From Berberis thunbergii (lineage: Eukaryota > Streptophyta > Magnoliopsida > Ranunculales > Berberidaceae), in contig QNQO01006272.1 in assembly GCA_003290165.1 (NCBI GenBank), forward strand, positions 434,001-498,000: a stretch of 64,000 bases of DNA, read 5' to 3'. Below are positions 11,501-23,500 of this stretch, one piece after another. How positions within the stretch are numbered: the first letter of the stretch is position 1; every line of letters begins with the position of its first letter. A program made the position numbers and the translations under genes. Below the pieces are notes generated by a model. That model did not search any database. It saw only the letters and a list, made by a program, of their open reading frames with translations, and was not told the DNA's origin.

Positions 11501-14500
11501 TCATTACGCTAATCCAATTTGACAAGTCGTGAAGTAGATTAAATTCAACAACTTCGCTACACTTATCCAATGGTTGAGCAATAAGACGTGTATGTTTTAA
11601 GTGAAGAAGAAATCATTGCTGCAATTAAGCAAAAAGGGGAAGGAGATAATCTGGAGGATGATAGTATGAAAATACAAAAAGTTTCATGCCAAAAAGCTAT
11701 AAACATTCTTGAGAAACTAGAATCATTCCCGTGTTGACGTGGCATCAAACTCTAAATAATAAATCATTGTCCTAGATGACTTTAGATAAATATTTTTAAA
11801 TTCAAAATTTATTGTGACATTACATATATTTTTCCTATTATTGACAATTATTACTAGGTGGAGGCAAATTTCTTAAGAATGGGCCTAAAAGTTATAACTT
11901 ATTACAATGTGGAGTTTATACCTATTTATAACTGGCTGAAAATGTGGAGCACAATTTTTTATGACTACAATAGAGGGCTAGAGAGGTTTTACTTTACGGA
12001 CTTCTATGACAAACTTCTAGAAAGAGGTTTCCCCAATCAACAACTAACCAAAGTGCCTTCTCCTTCTTTGATGATGTATTTTGGAGCAATCAAACCACCC
12101 TTCATAACTTTTTTTTTGGTGACTTTAGTGCATGGAAAAATCATAAATGACGATAATTTGATCAAGAGAGCATGAATCATTACTAACAGATGTGCTCTAT
12201 GTGAACGTTGCTCAAAGTCAATTATCCACCTTTTCCTTCTTCAATGTCCCTTCTGTCGCAGTCTGGTCTCGATAGTTCAATGGACAAATTAGTGGAATAG
12301 TTCCATTGGGAGATACTCATCTTAATAGTTTTCTGGTTTGGAAAGGAACAACACAGTATTTGTGGGAAGACAATCTTGATTCAAGTACCATCAGTAAGAA
12401 TATTCATCTTAATTGTTCTTTGAATTGGAAATACAGGAACAACAAAATATTTGTGGGAAACAAGTTTGATTCAATGACTATCATCTTAATTGTTCTTTGA
12501 ATTTGGAAATCCAGGAACAACAAAATATTTGTCGGAAACAAGTTTGATTCAAATACTATCTGGAAGATGATCAAAGTGATGCCCGTCCAAATGAGGGGCA
12601 ATTGCGTGGAAGACCGGAGAAGCCCTTTTCTCTCCTCTTCATAGATTCATTTAATAATAGTTTAAAACTTTAATGTTTTGTTTCTTGTAGTTTATTTTTC
12701 CTGGTTTCTTTCGGTTCATGTTTTTGGAGTTTTTAACGTCTCGCTCAGTAGTTTGTTTCCTCATTTTCTTGTTATTGAGAATGTTTTATTTGTTAAAAGA
12801 AAAAAAGAATGTGCGATGTACAATCCAAAGCCAAGTTGTTTTGGTCAAGCTCCATTCCCACTGCTACTACAGTTGCAATGTATGACTACTCCATTGGCGG
12901 AGTCTAGACAAGACTCCTCTCACTCGAGTTCCTGTTTTGTTTGGCCAAATTAATAACCCTACTAGCTTTAACACTACCCAAATTGTTCTTGATCGTGAAC
13001 CGCTAGACATCAACCCAAAATCCTATTTCTAGGAGACTCTTCCTCGCGAGTCTGACTACATGATCAACATATGCTCAGAGCTTCTACATTGTTCAGGTCA
13101 CATTTTGGGCATGTGCCAAACAAAGACTGTCTATTTTGTTCCTCACTTGTTGCACACCTGAGGAGTTCAAATTGTAACTCCTGACCCGCATGGACACCAT
13201 TTTGGTTGAGGTACTACTGACCTGCAAAATTAGTGTGGGCCCCTACTGCGCATTCAACCCCCATCCTCACACATTTATTAACATAAACCTTGACCTCATA
13301 GGGAAGATCAAATAATTGCCCCAATCCACCACTATCTTTTGGGAATTATTTAAACTGTACGAGCCTGATTATTATATCGATCTAATTTATCGGTCAATGG
13401 GTTCAATTGAAACACAATTTTCCACTGCCTTGAGATACTTGCTCTGGTTATTCCTATTGTGGATCTTCTAAATGGGTCTCGTCTCTCCCTTTCAGCTGAT
13501 CAACACTAATGCCAAAACCTTTCTAGCCATTTTAATTTGAATCTCAATCTTCTAGTGTACCCTTTTGGTGTAGGCGATACGTGTGTTGGTGGGACCCTTG
13601 AACACACCCTTTTGCTGACTGAGCCACACTAACCTGAAGATCTAGTCTGTGTAACTGGTGTGATTATGAATCCAACTAATTTCACTACCTGAAACTTTTC
13701 TGTATCCTCTGAAATGGAAAACCCATCATCGGAGAGTTCCCTTTGGGTAAGAAACAATTTTTTGCAACGTGTTTACAAGCTTGCCGCCATCCACATCTGA
13801 GTGTTTTAACTCTATCTAATGAAAGCATTGGAACCAAAAACAGTTTAATGAGAAAGATACAAGGTGGATCAAAGACCACAATACCTGTCCTATCATTTCT
13901 TTCTACTGTGGGGAAATCTTCTTGTTTCCAATCACCACATTGGCGAAAGATCTTTGAGATTCTTGCTCTTTATGCTTTTTATTTTTCTTCTCTAGGGTGA
14001 ATGACTAGTAGTTGCCTCAACAGATTTGGGATTGTGTTCTTTTCTTTCTCATGGCCCAAGGCTATGTTAATCACCATGATTACAATGGTGATCTTAATGC
14101 TTTTACACCCGGTCTCCAACCACCATGATTGATATGAAAAATATATTTTTATATTAGCAAAACAAAGCGAATTTCATTAAAAGGGAAGGAAGGTAGTGAC
14201 TGAGTAGGTCACTAGACAAATACAAGAGAACAATACAACAAAGCTCGGTTACAACTTACAAGTAAATAGACTCTCCCACTCAAACATGCATGTGTGAAAT
14301 GCAATGTTATGTAAAATCCCCAATATGTTTCCCCAATACGCAATACCAAACTGATGTCGGGCAGAATAATGATTATCCTTCAGGCTAGCTCAACAGACAA
14401 TTTACAAGGAATGATACAAGAGATTCGCCCAAAAACACAGAGAAAATAACTCTAATGTTCAATTAAATGACTCAAATCAAAGGTATCCTACAATATTGAG

Positions 14501-17500
14501 GAAAAACTCTATTTAGTGCTTAGATAACTTGAATAATAAGTAGCCTATTCCTAAAAGAAAAATTAGAATCAAATACTAAAATAACAAGCAGTCTATTCCT
14601 AAAAGAAAAAGTAGAATCAAATACTAAAATAACAAGCAATCTATTTCTAAAGGAAAAAGTAAAGCCTAATCCTAAAAGGAAACTAGAAAGACTCCTAATT
14701 AAATTGAAAAATTACGAATAAGTTATTTAGTAAATAACTTTGAGAGCAAAATTATGAACCCTAGAAACCCAAATTAGGAACCCTAGAAACTCAAATTAGG
14801 AACCCTAGAAACCTTCCTGCATCAGTCGAAAGAACTCGTCATCGAGTTCACAACAGCTTCATTGGAATCCTCTGGCGGCAGCCCAAGAGGAAGATCATCC
14901 GGTAGCAGGTCAGAAAACTCTGCTAGTTGCTGGTGTACTGGATTGTCTTTCATTTCCCTTCTCTCGAGCTCTATCTACAAACCTAGCACATACTCCTTTA
15001 CTATAATAATCAATTCCTTGACTTCATCAACCTCCCTCCTCGATTCAACAACAATAAGTGGTATAGTATGCAAAATACTTAGAAACAGTCGTACAACCTC
15101 CATGAACTTCCCATTAGTAGTGGCTCTGTAACCAGCCTTCAGTCTTTCTTTCAGCTGGGAAAAGCTGTACACAAGTGTTAGTGCCCTCCTCACATTCGGG
15201 ATCGCCGACGCACTCCACCCCTCTCCACTGCAAATGAAATCACTGAAGAGGGGGAAAACGCGCGTATGTATGAATGATGTCCATTGTGCAAATCAAGAAG
15301 CATGAGCTTCAAAGGTGCAAAGTTTGTTATACCGAGTTGTCGGTTCAGCAACCGCATCGCTGTATCAAAATTACCAGTTGCTGCATGCTCTGCAGCAAGA
15401 ATTGATTTTTGGATCCAGATCTTGCTTACAGGCAGGCCTTGAGTCGGGGTGACAAATACTAAAATAACAAGCATTCTATTCTTAAAAGAAAAAGTAAAGC
15501 CTAATCCTAAAAGGAAACTAGAAAGACTCCTAATTAAATTGGAAGATTACGAATAAGTTATTTAGTAAATAACTTTGAGAGAAAAATTAGGAACCTAGAA
15601 ACCCAAATTAGAAACCCTAGAAACTCAAATTAGGAACCCTAGAACAAAGCAGGCCGTCGTTCCTCGTATCTTTGAAAATTCTATTACCCCCCTCCTTCCA
15701 AACTACTCAGATGACTGCAAATAAATCTCTCCACAGCCATAGTCCTTTTAAAGAGCAGCTAGTTTTATTCCATTTAGAAGCCATCTGCAAGAAGCTCTGA
15801 GCAATGGGAGTTGGAGTCCTAGCTTCCTCACAAATAGATCTCAAAAAATCTCTCTAGCACAATTGAAGAAAATATGGTCAACAATCTCTCCTTCTGTTTT
15901 CATAGACTGCACCTATTAGGGATCATCATTTATCTTCTAGTAAGATTATCAACTGTTTGGAGCATGCCATGTCCAACCCTCCAAATGAGGAAGTTCTTTC
16001 TTGGAACAATTTGTTTGACCCAAAAGAATTGTGTCCAAAGGGCGATGGCCGATGGGTAGTATAAGTTTTGAAGTGAGCTTTCAAACTGAAGAGCAAGTCT
16101 GTTTGGCATGTCCTGGACAAAGAATTGGCCTGATCTGCTGACCCATCTCCATTTGTCAGGGTTCTCTGAGGATGGTAAGATGAAGGTCAACAGTTGCGCA
16201 TCTTCTGTATCCCTAATAAGTAATAATCCTTCTTAAACCAAGGTTCCAGGTGGCATTTTCTCCGTCAAAACTAATAAACATCTCAGCTACAGTTTTGTAT
16301 TTGCTCGAGGGAATAAATGGTGGGGACGGGTGTTGTAGAGCTAAGTTTCCTGCCCAAGTGTCATTCCAAAAACTGATTTTATCCCCTTATACCAATTAAA
16401 ATGAAATTGTTGTACTGAAGTAAAGCTTCAAACTCATTACTGCTCTCCACCAAGCACACCCATATGGAGTATTGGAGAGGTTGGTGTACCACCCTCCATT
16501 TGAGAGACCATACTTCTCTTGAATCACACTTCTCTATAGAGAGCCTTCTTCTCTACCACATTTCCAAGTCCATTTGGATAATAGAGTTTAGTTGAAGACT
16601 TTTAGTCTTCTAATGCCAAGTCTTCCCTGTTTCTTTGGTTTATAAATGTTCTGCCAGCTTACCCATTGATAGCTCTTCTTATCTCCATCTGTTCTCCATA
16701 GGAAATCCCTGATCTTCTCAATATCTTTAACCACCGAGGCAAGAATGGTGTAGGTAGACGTCATGAAGACAAGTATGCTTGAAATAAAGCTTTTTATCAA
16801 GGTTAGTCTCCCAGCCTTTGAAATATATTTTCTCTTCCAAACTACTAACCACTATTGTTCTGTTTTATACTTAGCTCCCAGAGGTAGTAGACCAAGTATT
16901 TAGTAGGGAAGTGGCATTCTTTGTAGTTTAAAATATCAATCAAACTTCCAAAAAAATTCATTTTACCCACAACAAACAAGGTGGTTTTATTGAAATTGAT
17001 GCCTAAACCATAAATAACTTCAAACCACAGCAAGATGGATTTTGTGACCTCTAGCTGATCAATACTTGGGGTCCATAAATAGAATGGTTTCATCTGCATA
17101 TTGAAGGATAGGAACTGAACTAGCCCCTTCTCTAGCCCTAAAACCATTTACAAGGCTGTAGTTATCTGCTTTCAAGATAATTTGGGTAAGGCTTCAAGCC
17201 TTCAACTACCAATGAGAAAATGAGAGGGGAAATGGAGCCACCCCGTTTGATTCGTCTTGAGTCTTTAAACATAAACATGCCTTCCGGGGGCCCATTTACT
17301 TTGACAAAAAAAAAAAGAGGTTGTTTGTAGCAGTGTGTTGACCCAACTTCTCCATTTTACACTAAAACCCATTCTCTAGACTTGGAAAAGCCTTAGAAAT
17401 ATCCAGTTTGCATACAACCCCTGGTTCTCTAGACTTTAATCTAGCATCAATCAATTCATTTGCAATGAGTAGACATCAATTAGTTTTCTGCCTTACACTG

Positions 17501-20500
17501 CTGCTGATTGGTGAGGTGAAACCTGTTTAGACGTGACTCCTTTAACTTTCATGGCCAGAACTTTAGAAATTATTTTAGCTACTGATGATGTGATGAGGCT
17601 AATGGTCTGAAAAATAGTTGTGGCCCCCTGATTTTTGGATAAGAGAAATTGGAGTAGTGTTTAATCTCCAGTCAGGAAAAGAGTTTGAGCTGAATTCTTC
17701 CACCATTATCATGAAGTCTTCCTTAATAATTTCCGAGCATCTGAAGTAGAAGTTCACAGGATATCCATCATTCTAGCAGCTAGATCCTTAGTTAGGTCTG
17801 CCAGGGCAGCTTTGACCTCTTCTTCACATAAATCTTTCTGTAGATTGTCAGAGTCATGCAAGTCAAGAGTCTGGAAAACCACCCCCACAAGTTTTGGTCT
17901 CCACTCTTCTTTCTCTTGGGCTACAGTTTGAAAGTGTTCCGCAATGATCAATTATGCAGGCAACATCTGATTCCACTACATTTTCCACTTTCAAGCATTT
18001 TGTACGGTTGATGATCCTTCTACACAATTGATATCAAAAATATCCCTTCGGGATGGCATTGAGGACTGGGTTCGGTTTTTTCATTTACAGTTTTTAGCCA
18101 AAATTTTGGATTGAGTCAATTCTGAGTTCACAAGATCTTATACCATACCCATCCATTTCTATTCCTAACATCACATTTATTTGATTCTTTTACTACCCTA
18201 ATCCAACTGGTAGAATGCTTCCTACTTGTGTTGAAAGTTCTCTTCCTAGATTTCACAACTTCCTCTAGCTGAGCCAACCAATTCTTCATTGCTGCCTTCA
18301 AGAACGCCTTCAATTGCATTTGTTTTTCTCAATCGCACTCTAAGAGAACAATTGATCCGGCTTTCGCTCGTCGAACACCAAACTCTCTAACCTACATTTA
18401 GGGTTGTTAGAAATATCCGTTTAGACGGATATGTGTCCTGGCCCGCCCTAGGTTTTAGCTTAACGAATTTTGGTGCGGATTCGGGAGAGAACCAAAACCG
18501 TCACGGATTTGGGCAGATACGGATTTCACCATATCCACCCTGTGGAAACCGATTATATATATGTACAATACATAATTTGTATAATCTGTTGGATTGGTCA
18601 TATCCAAGCCAACAAAGCTTCAAGACAATGAGGCCCAACCTAACCCAATGTATTGCAAGGCCCAATTTTTTTATAGAAGCATAGGCTTCTTTAAGTTTGC
18701 CTCTGAGATGATGTGGGACAAAATCTCTTAGACTCACATATAAAATAATGCAAATTCTTGTGTTTTATAGAACTAGAAACCTTTGCATGTTACTTTTTAG
18801 ATGATGTGGGACAAAACTAAGTCAACTCTCATTCACTCACATTGCTTAAGTTAACATTACCAAGTTTATCATCATATTATCTCATTTATTTAGTTACACA
18901 ATAAAATAACTATTATTTTGTCTTTTATTGCCCCCACCACCACTACCACCATGCATAATTACCACCACCTTCACAACTACCACCACCACCATCCTAATAA
19001 CCACTGACCCCACTATAGCATAAACACCGCCACCTTCACAACCACCACAATCGCCATATTGCTACAACCACCATAGCATTAGTATAACTATCTTCATAGC
19101 CATAACTACCAACACTCTAGCAAAATCAGTGTCACCCCCACATTCATCGTAAACACCATATCATAACCACTTTCACAACTATAACCACCGACACATTCAC
19201 ACTCATGGCAACCACCATAGAATAATTGTCACTAACACCTTCATAACCGTAGCGACCACCTCCATTACCGTTAACACCTTCACAAATCACAACCAATGCC
19301 ACAACCACTATAGCATAATTCCCACCACCATCACAACCCGTATAGTCATAGCAATTGCCACCACGATACCAAAACTACAACCACCGCTTCTACGCATCAT
19401 CTGAATACTTTCGGTCTTTTCAATCCCTCACCAAACTCTTTTCAATTCATTGCAAAACCAACGTGACTGTAACAACACTCTAGTTTTGTACTCAAGATTA
19501 TATCAACTAACTTGGTCCGTGCCCCCAATATATATATTCACACTTCTCACTCTTTGGGCTAGACATTGAATGGAATTGGGATGGTGATTTCTATACTATG
19601 AGAACATCCTCACAATAAATCAACCCATTTCGGCATTTCTAGACACATCAATTAATGAAATCATCTCAAGAATATTACCATCTTTGGCAACCCATTTCTG
19701 GAAGCCGACTATTCTAATACGTACATAATGCACGCTCTTATCTGTCATCAATGTTTGTGTGCATATATATATATATATACATATTTTTGCTTACAAGTTT
19801 GAATTTCAGGTGCTCAATTGCTCTCTATTTCAATCTGTAATTATTTATATCAGTTGTATCTGCACACTGTATACTTTAGAATCTCTGTTTCGTAGTATTA
19901 TCCAATTTCAGTACTGGGAAGCTTACATGCTCTTTAACAGGTTCTACAAGATAGAAGCAAATGGAACAACTCTATGGTTTCAGGTTGGGTCCATCAGGTT
20001 AAAATTGTCTTTGTTTATCATTTCCTAGTTATTGCACATTGCATTACAACTTTCAAAAAGTTTGCTTTACTGCAGACTTTTATGTATATATTTTAGTTAT
20101 TAACCCAAAGTATGGAACTACAATTAGTTTTTATAATTTTACAAAGGCCTATAGCTTGGTACCCTGAATCTCGAGGAGGAGGGCTGTGATGGAAAGGTGC
20201 CTGGGGAAAGATGAGGTGATGGATATGCCAGGATACATCCCACATCATTTAGGAAGCCATCCCAGTGAAGATTATTATGGATTTGGAAATTCCACACCCC
20301 CACTGAGGGGCGGTCATTGCCCATGGGACTGTATATGTGGGCAGTAGAGTGAGATGGCCCATTCAAGCATGAGTTTAGTTTCATGTATTGAGGAATAAAA
20401 AATACTCATTGCATAATTTATAAAATTATTCTTTTCACATTTGGAAATCCTCGCGTTAAGATGGACATGTAGGTTTCAGCACATGGGGTCCCTTAGGCCT

Positions 20501-23500
20501 TTGTTCATTATTGGAGATTACCAGTAGGTTAAGAGCCATCAGATATTGTTGGGCAAAAACAAAGTTCATAAATGCCCTACTAAATGGCTAACATCTCCTA
20601 TGTTATATGAATTCATATGAAATACTATTTTGTGTTTGAACTATGTTGCTTACAATTGATCTCATGGATCTGCCTTCTTTGGCTTGTATGGAACAGCTTT
20701 GTGAAGGAATGTTATTCAATCACGATCCACCTAGATGTTTTGGCTGCCAGGTACTAGCTTTGAAATGCTTCCTAATTAATCTAACAAATAGTAAGCTCTG
20801 CTTATTTTGCTGTCAGATGGCCTTTTGTGTAAAAAATCTCTGAGTCTCAAACTATTGAATGCCATTTCTTAGAGAAAAATGTAATAACAACATTATTATG
20901 CTTCTGTATGCTAAAACATCTTTACACTCCCTGGAAAAGGGTCTCTGTCTCTCTTTTCTAGAGGTATTGAAAATTCATACTTATTCAATGAGCTTTTGGG
21001 AGTAGTTTTGTAGACGAGGGGTAGAGGTGCCAGAGCAATTCTCCCACTCTCTTCCTGGGTAAGGTAAATCACACTTTGCTTTTCAATGAGATGTCTTTAG
21101 GGGGTTCTATTGTGGAGTAGAAATACTAGAATACTCTGTCTCCTAATCCATGTAAAGGTCAAATTTTGAGTAAACAGGAATAAGATATTTGAGAATGTCT
21201 GTGTACCTCCAGAAACTATAATACTTAACGTGCATTTGCCAACTCCTCCTCTAAGGTATCTATCTAAGAAGTCGATCTCTTGATAATGAAGTTTGTAATA
21301 TTTATCTATTGTTATTATTATTATTGTTGTTGTTGTTGTTGTTGTTGTTGTCATGTTCTACATTGTAAATATAGGGTAGGAAGTTGTAATGTTGTATATA
21401 TGTCTGTGGTTGTGTGTTAATCCTAATAAATTGGATGAACTCCCATGTTAACAATGCCATCAGGGGTTCTTGTTTGATATGCATGTCCAAACTATGAATG
21501 TTGCAGAAATTATGCAGAAATAACAGGGTTTAGGGTTAAGACAATCATATTAGATTTATATGATTCAGTTTGTATTATGTTGTCTGCTTGATTCATTTCA
21601 TAAATCCTTCTTTAACTTAAATGTCACTAACGCCTCTACATGGTTTAGGGTTAAGACAATATTACACTTCTATTCTGCAGTTTGTATCATATCTGCTTGA
21701 TAATATTATCCTCCGTTTTGTTAAATATCAGAGTTATGTCACTGCTACTGCCTTCACCTTTTCTTCTGGCTGATATAATGCCTTGAGTCATGTTGTAGGA
21801 CTGTGGAGGCCCATCACAATGTGGCATGAAATGTAGTGCACTTGTTGCCAATTACTTGGGAGGTAAATACATTTTCTTGGTGGAACCTTGTTTCAACTGG
21901 AACTAAGACTCTGGTTAGCTTATATACTGTAATAGGCATTTATAAATGCTGGAAAATGGACATGCTTATGCATTCAGATTCCCTGAACTAGTAGTTTTAT
22001 TGGTAAACCTTCTGATGCGAAAACCATATTTGTGGATAAGTCTAAGATCTGTACTCTTCTCGCTTATAAAGAACTTGTATAGCAAGAAGCACACCAGAGA
22101 GAGACCCAGCTTCTCTTCTGTTCTTAAAGTAGGGCGCTCTATGTACGTATACCCTGTATACCCCAAATATACAAGTTAAATTTTGTATAAATTTTGTCTG
22201 TGGTGCCTATGCCCTCATAGCACCTCACAGCTTTTCTTCGATCTTCTTTTCTTGTTGCATTTAGTAACTACCGATCTAATCACTTGGTGATACAAGTTTT
22301 GTGTAGGGAAAGTTTCATGGAAGGTCCATGAGATCGCTATGGGTCTCTTGCTAAATTTAGTCTCATAGGCTTCTTTTTTATGCCCAAAGTTCAATCTCGT
22401 TTTTTTTGCCAACTTCAGAGGCATATAAAATCCTTGTGAATGAGCAGTTAAATAGGCTTGAGAAAATTGATTGAAAATATGGATTTAAAGTTATTTTGTC
22501 TTGCAAATCCTTACAATTTTGACTTTTGGAAAGGCTAAAAATAATTCGAACAAAATTTGCTCCTGTCACGGAAATATCAAATAGCTACTAGAAGTCCAAA
22601 ATCAATCTAACTCTACTGAGACACCAATAAAAACTTGTTTTGGAACCGAAATTAGAGTAATACAAATATAACAGAACCACATATTGATGAAGTCCGCATG
22701 AAGAATGAAGTTGCTAAATGGTGTACATGTATCGAAGATCCTTTGTGCATTGTAAATCCTCTGTTTCCTTGTGCTTGTGTACGTGGGTGAGTAGAAAGGG
22801 GAAAGGGTTTCAGTTGTCGGTCTTCAGAAGTTCTTAAGATTGATCACTTATCATTGAAACTTAAAAATGGTTTGGTTTTTTACATAATTGTGTAATATGT
22901 GTTACTTTTTACCACAATAGACCATTGGCTACTAATTTAATAAGGTCAAAGCTCAGCTGTGCTCTTATCTGTTTCAGATCTTCTGTGTTAATTATTTCGA
23001 GGTTTGATACTTTGATTCAGTATATAAAGAGGGCAACCTTGATTCAAACATGCAGGGTACTATATTTGCATGACTATTGGACTATCCTCACACACAACTA
23101 TGAATCTCATTGGTAAGTTTATTTCTTTTCCACTTTCCTCTGTTATTTTCTTTTGTTCCTTTATATTCTACATAAGTGTCATTTCGCCTCGACTTAAAAC
23201 GCATATTTATTTCTCAAAAAAATAATCGGAACCTGTACCATGATGACCAAGCTCACATTTTAATATCTTAAGATCTTAGGTTGAAGGTGAGGCTTCTATT
23301 GTAGTAGGGTATTTAGTGTTCCTTCTCATGACTGTTCTATGACGTGGATGGAGGAACACTTCTTTCAACACATTAGGGATTAAAAAACTTAACAAGCTTT
23401 TCAACAATCACTTTGAGAAATGTTTTAGGTTCATTTGATTTGTTTGTTTTGATCTCTATACAAAAGAGGTCACAAAACGAGCTGCATGTAAAAATGGTGA

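Larger units (their letters stand above)
10192..11994 (+). mobile_element. Pogo/Emigrant-like Tc1-mariner element with transposase remnant
   Basis: The left end AATAAAACCTCTCTATGG and the right end (minus strand) AGTAAAACCTCTCTAGCC are near-identical inverted termini. They are flanked by TA at 10190-10191 and 11995-11996, the TA target duplication of this superfamily. Known plant pogo-like families (Emigrant, Lemi1) have similar AAAACCTCTA ends. Within it, + strand 11600-11736 reads as an acidic segment beginning [17 protein letters not shown], like the C-terminal part of Tigger/pogo transposases, broken upstream by stops. The element sits inside the + strand LINE and itself holds another insertion (10269-11374). 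Confidence 0.7.
9600..12650 (+). mobile_element. LINE fragment on the + strand, split by a pogo-like transposon
   Basis: The + strand from about 9616 reads [13 protein letters not shown]...ACLPKK...FGGKFL, typical of the region after LINE RT. After the insertion at 10192-11994 the reading resumes with [28 protein letters not shown] and NRCALCE (about 12000-12290). The last two resemble the zinc-binding domain found at the C terminus of plant LINE polyproteins. Stops and frameshifts are frequent. The fragment is opposite in orientation to the LINE at 6412-9070. Confidence 0.65.
5788..19940 (+). other. Intron 1 of the ATG27-like gene, about 14.15 kb, transposon-filled
   Basis: The donor GTACTG follows the G-G of a split Gly codon, and the acceptor TTTAACAG precedes G-TTC-TAC, restoring Gly-Phe-Tyr in the conserved block. 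Inside lie a minus-strand LINE (6412-about 9070), a plus-strand LINE (about 9600-12650) split by a pogo-like element, an LTR-element remnant with coatomer-alpha sequence (14130-15644), a second minus-strand LINE (15645-about 18370) and a CCA-rich tract (18930-19385). The stretch 12800-14129 shows nothing recognisable. Confidence 0.82.

Noticed and set aside
14618..15644. Direct repeats considered as target duplications of one large insertion
   Set aside because: They are about 190 bp long and are part of an LTR ending in TG...CA; far too long for a target duplication.
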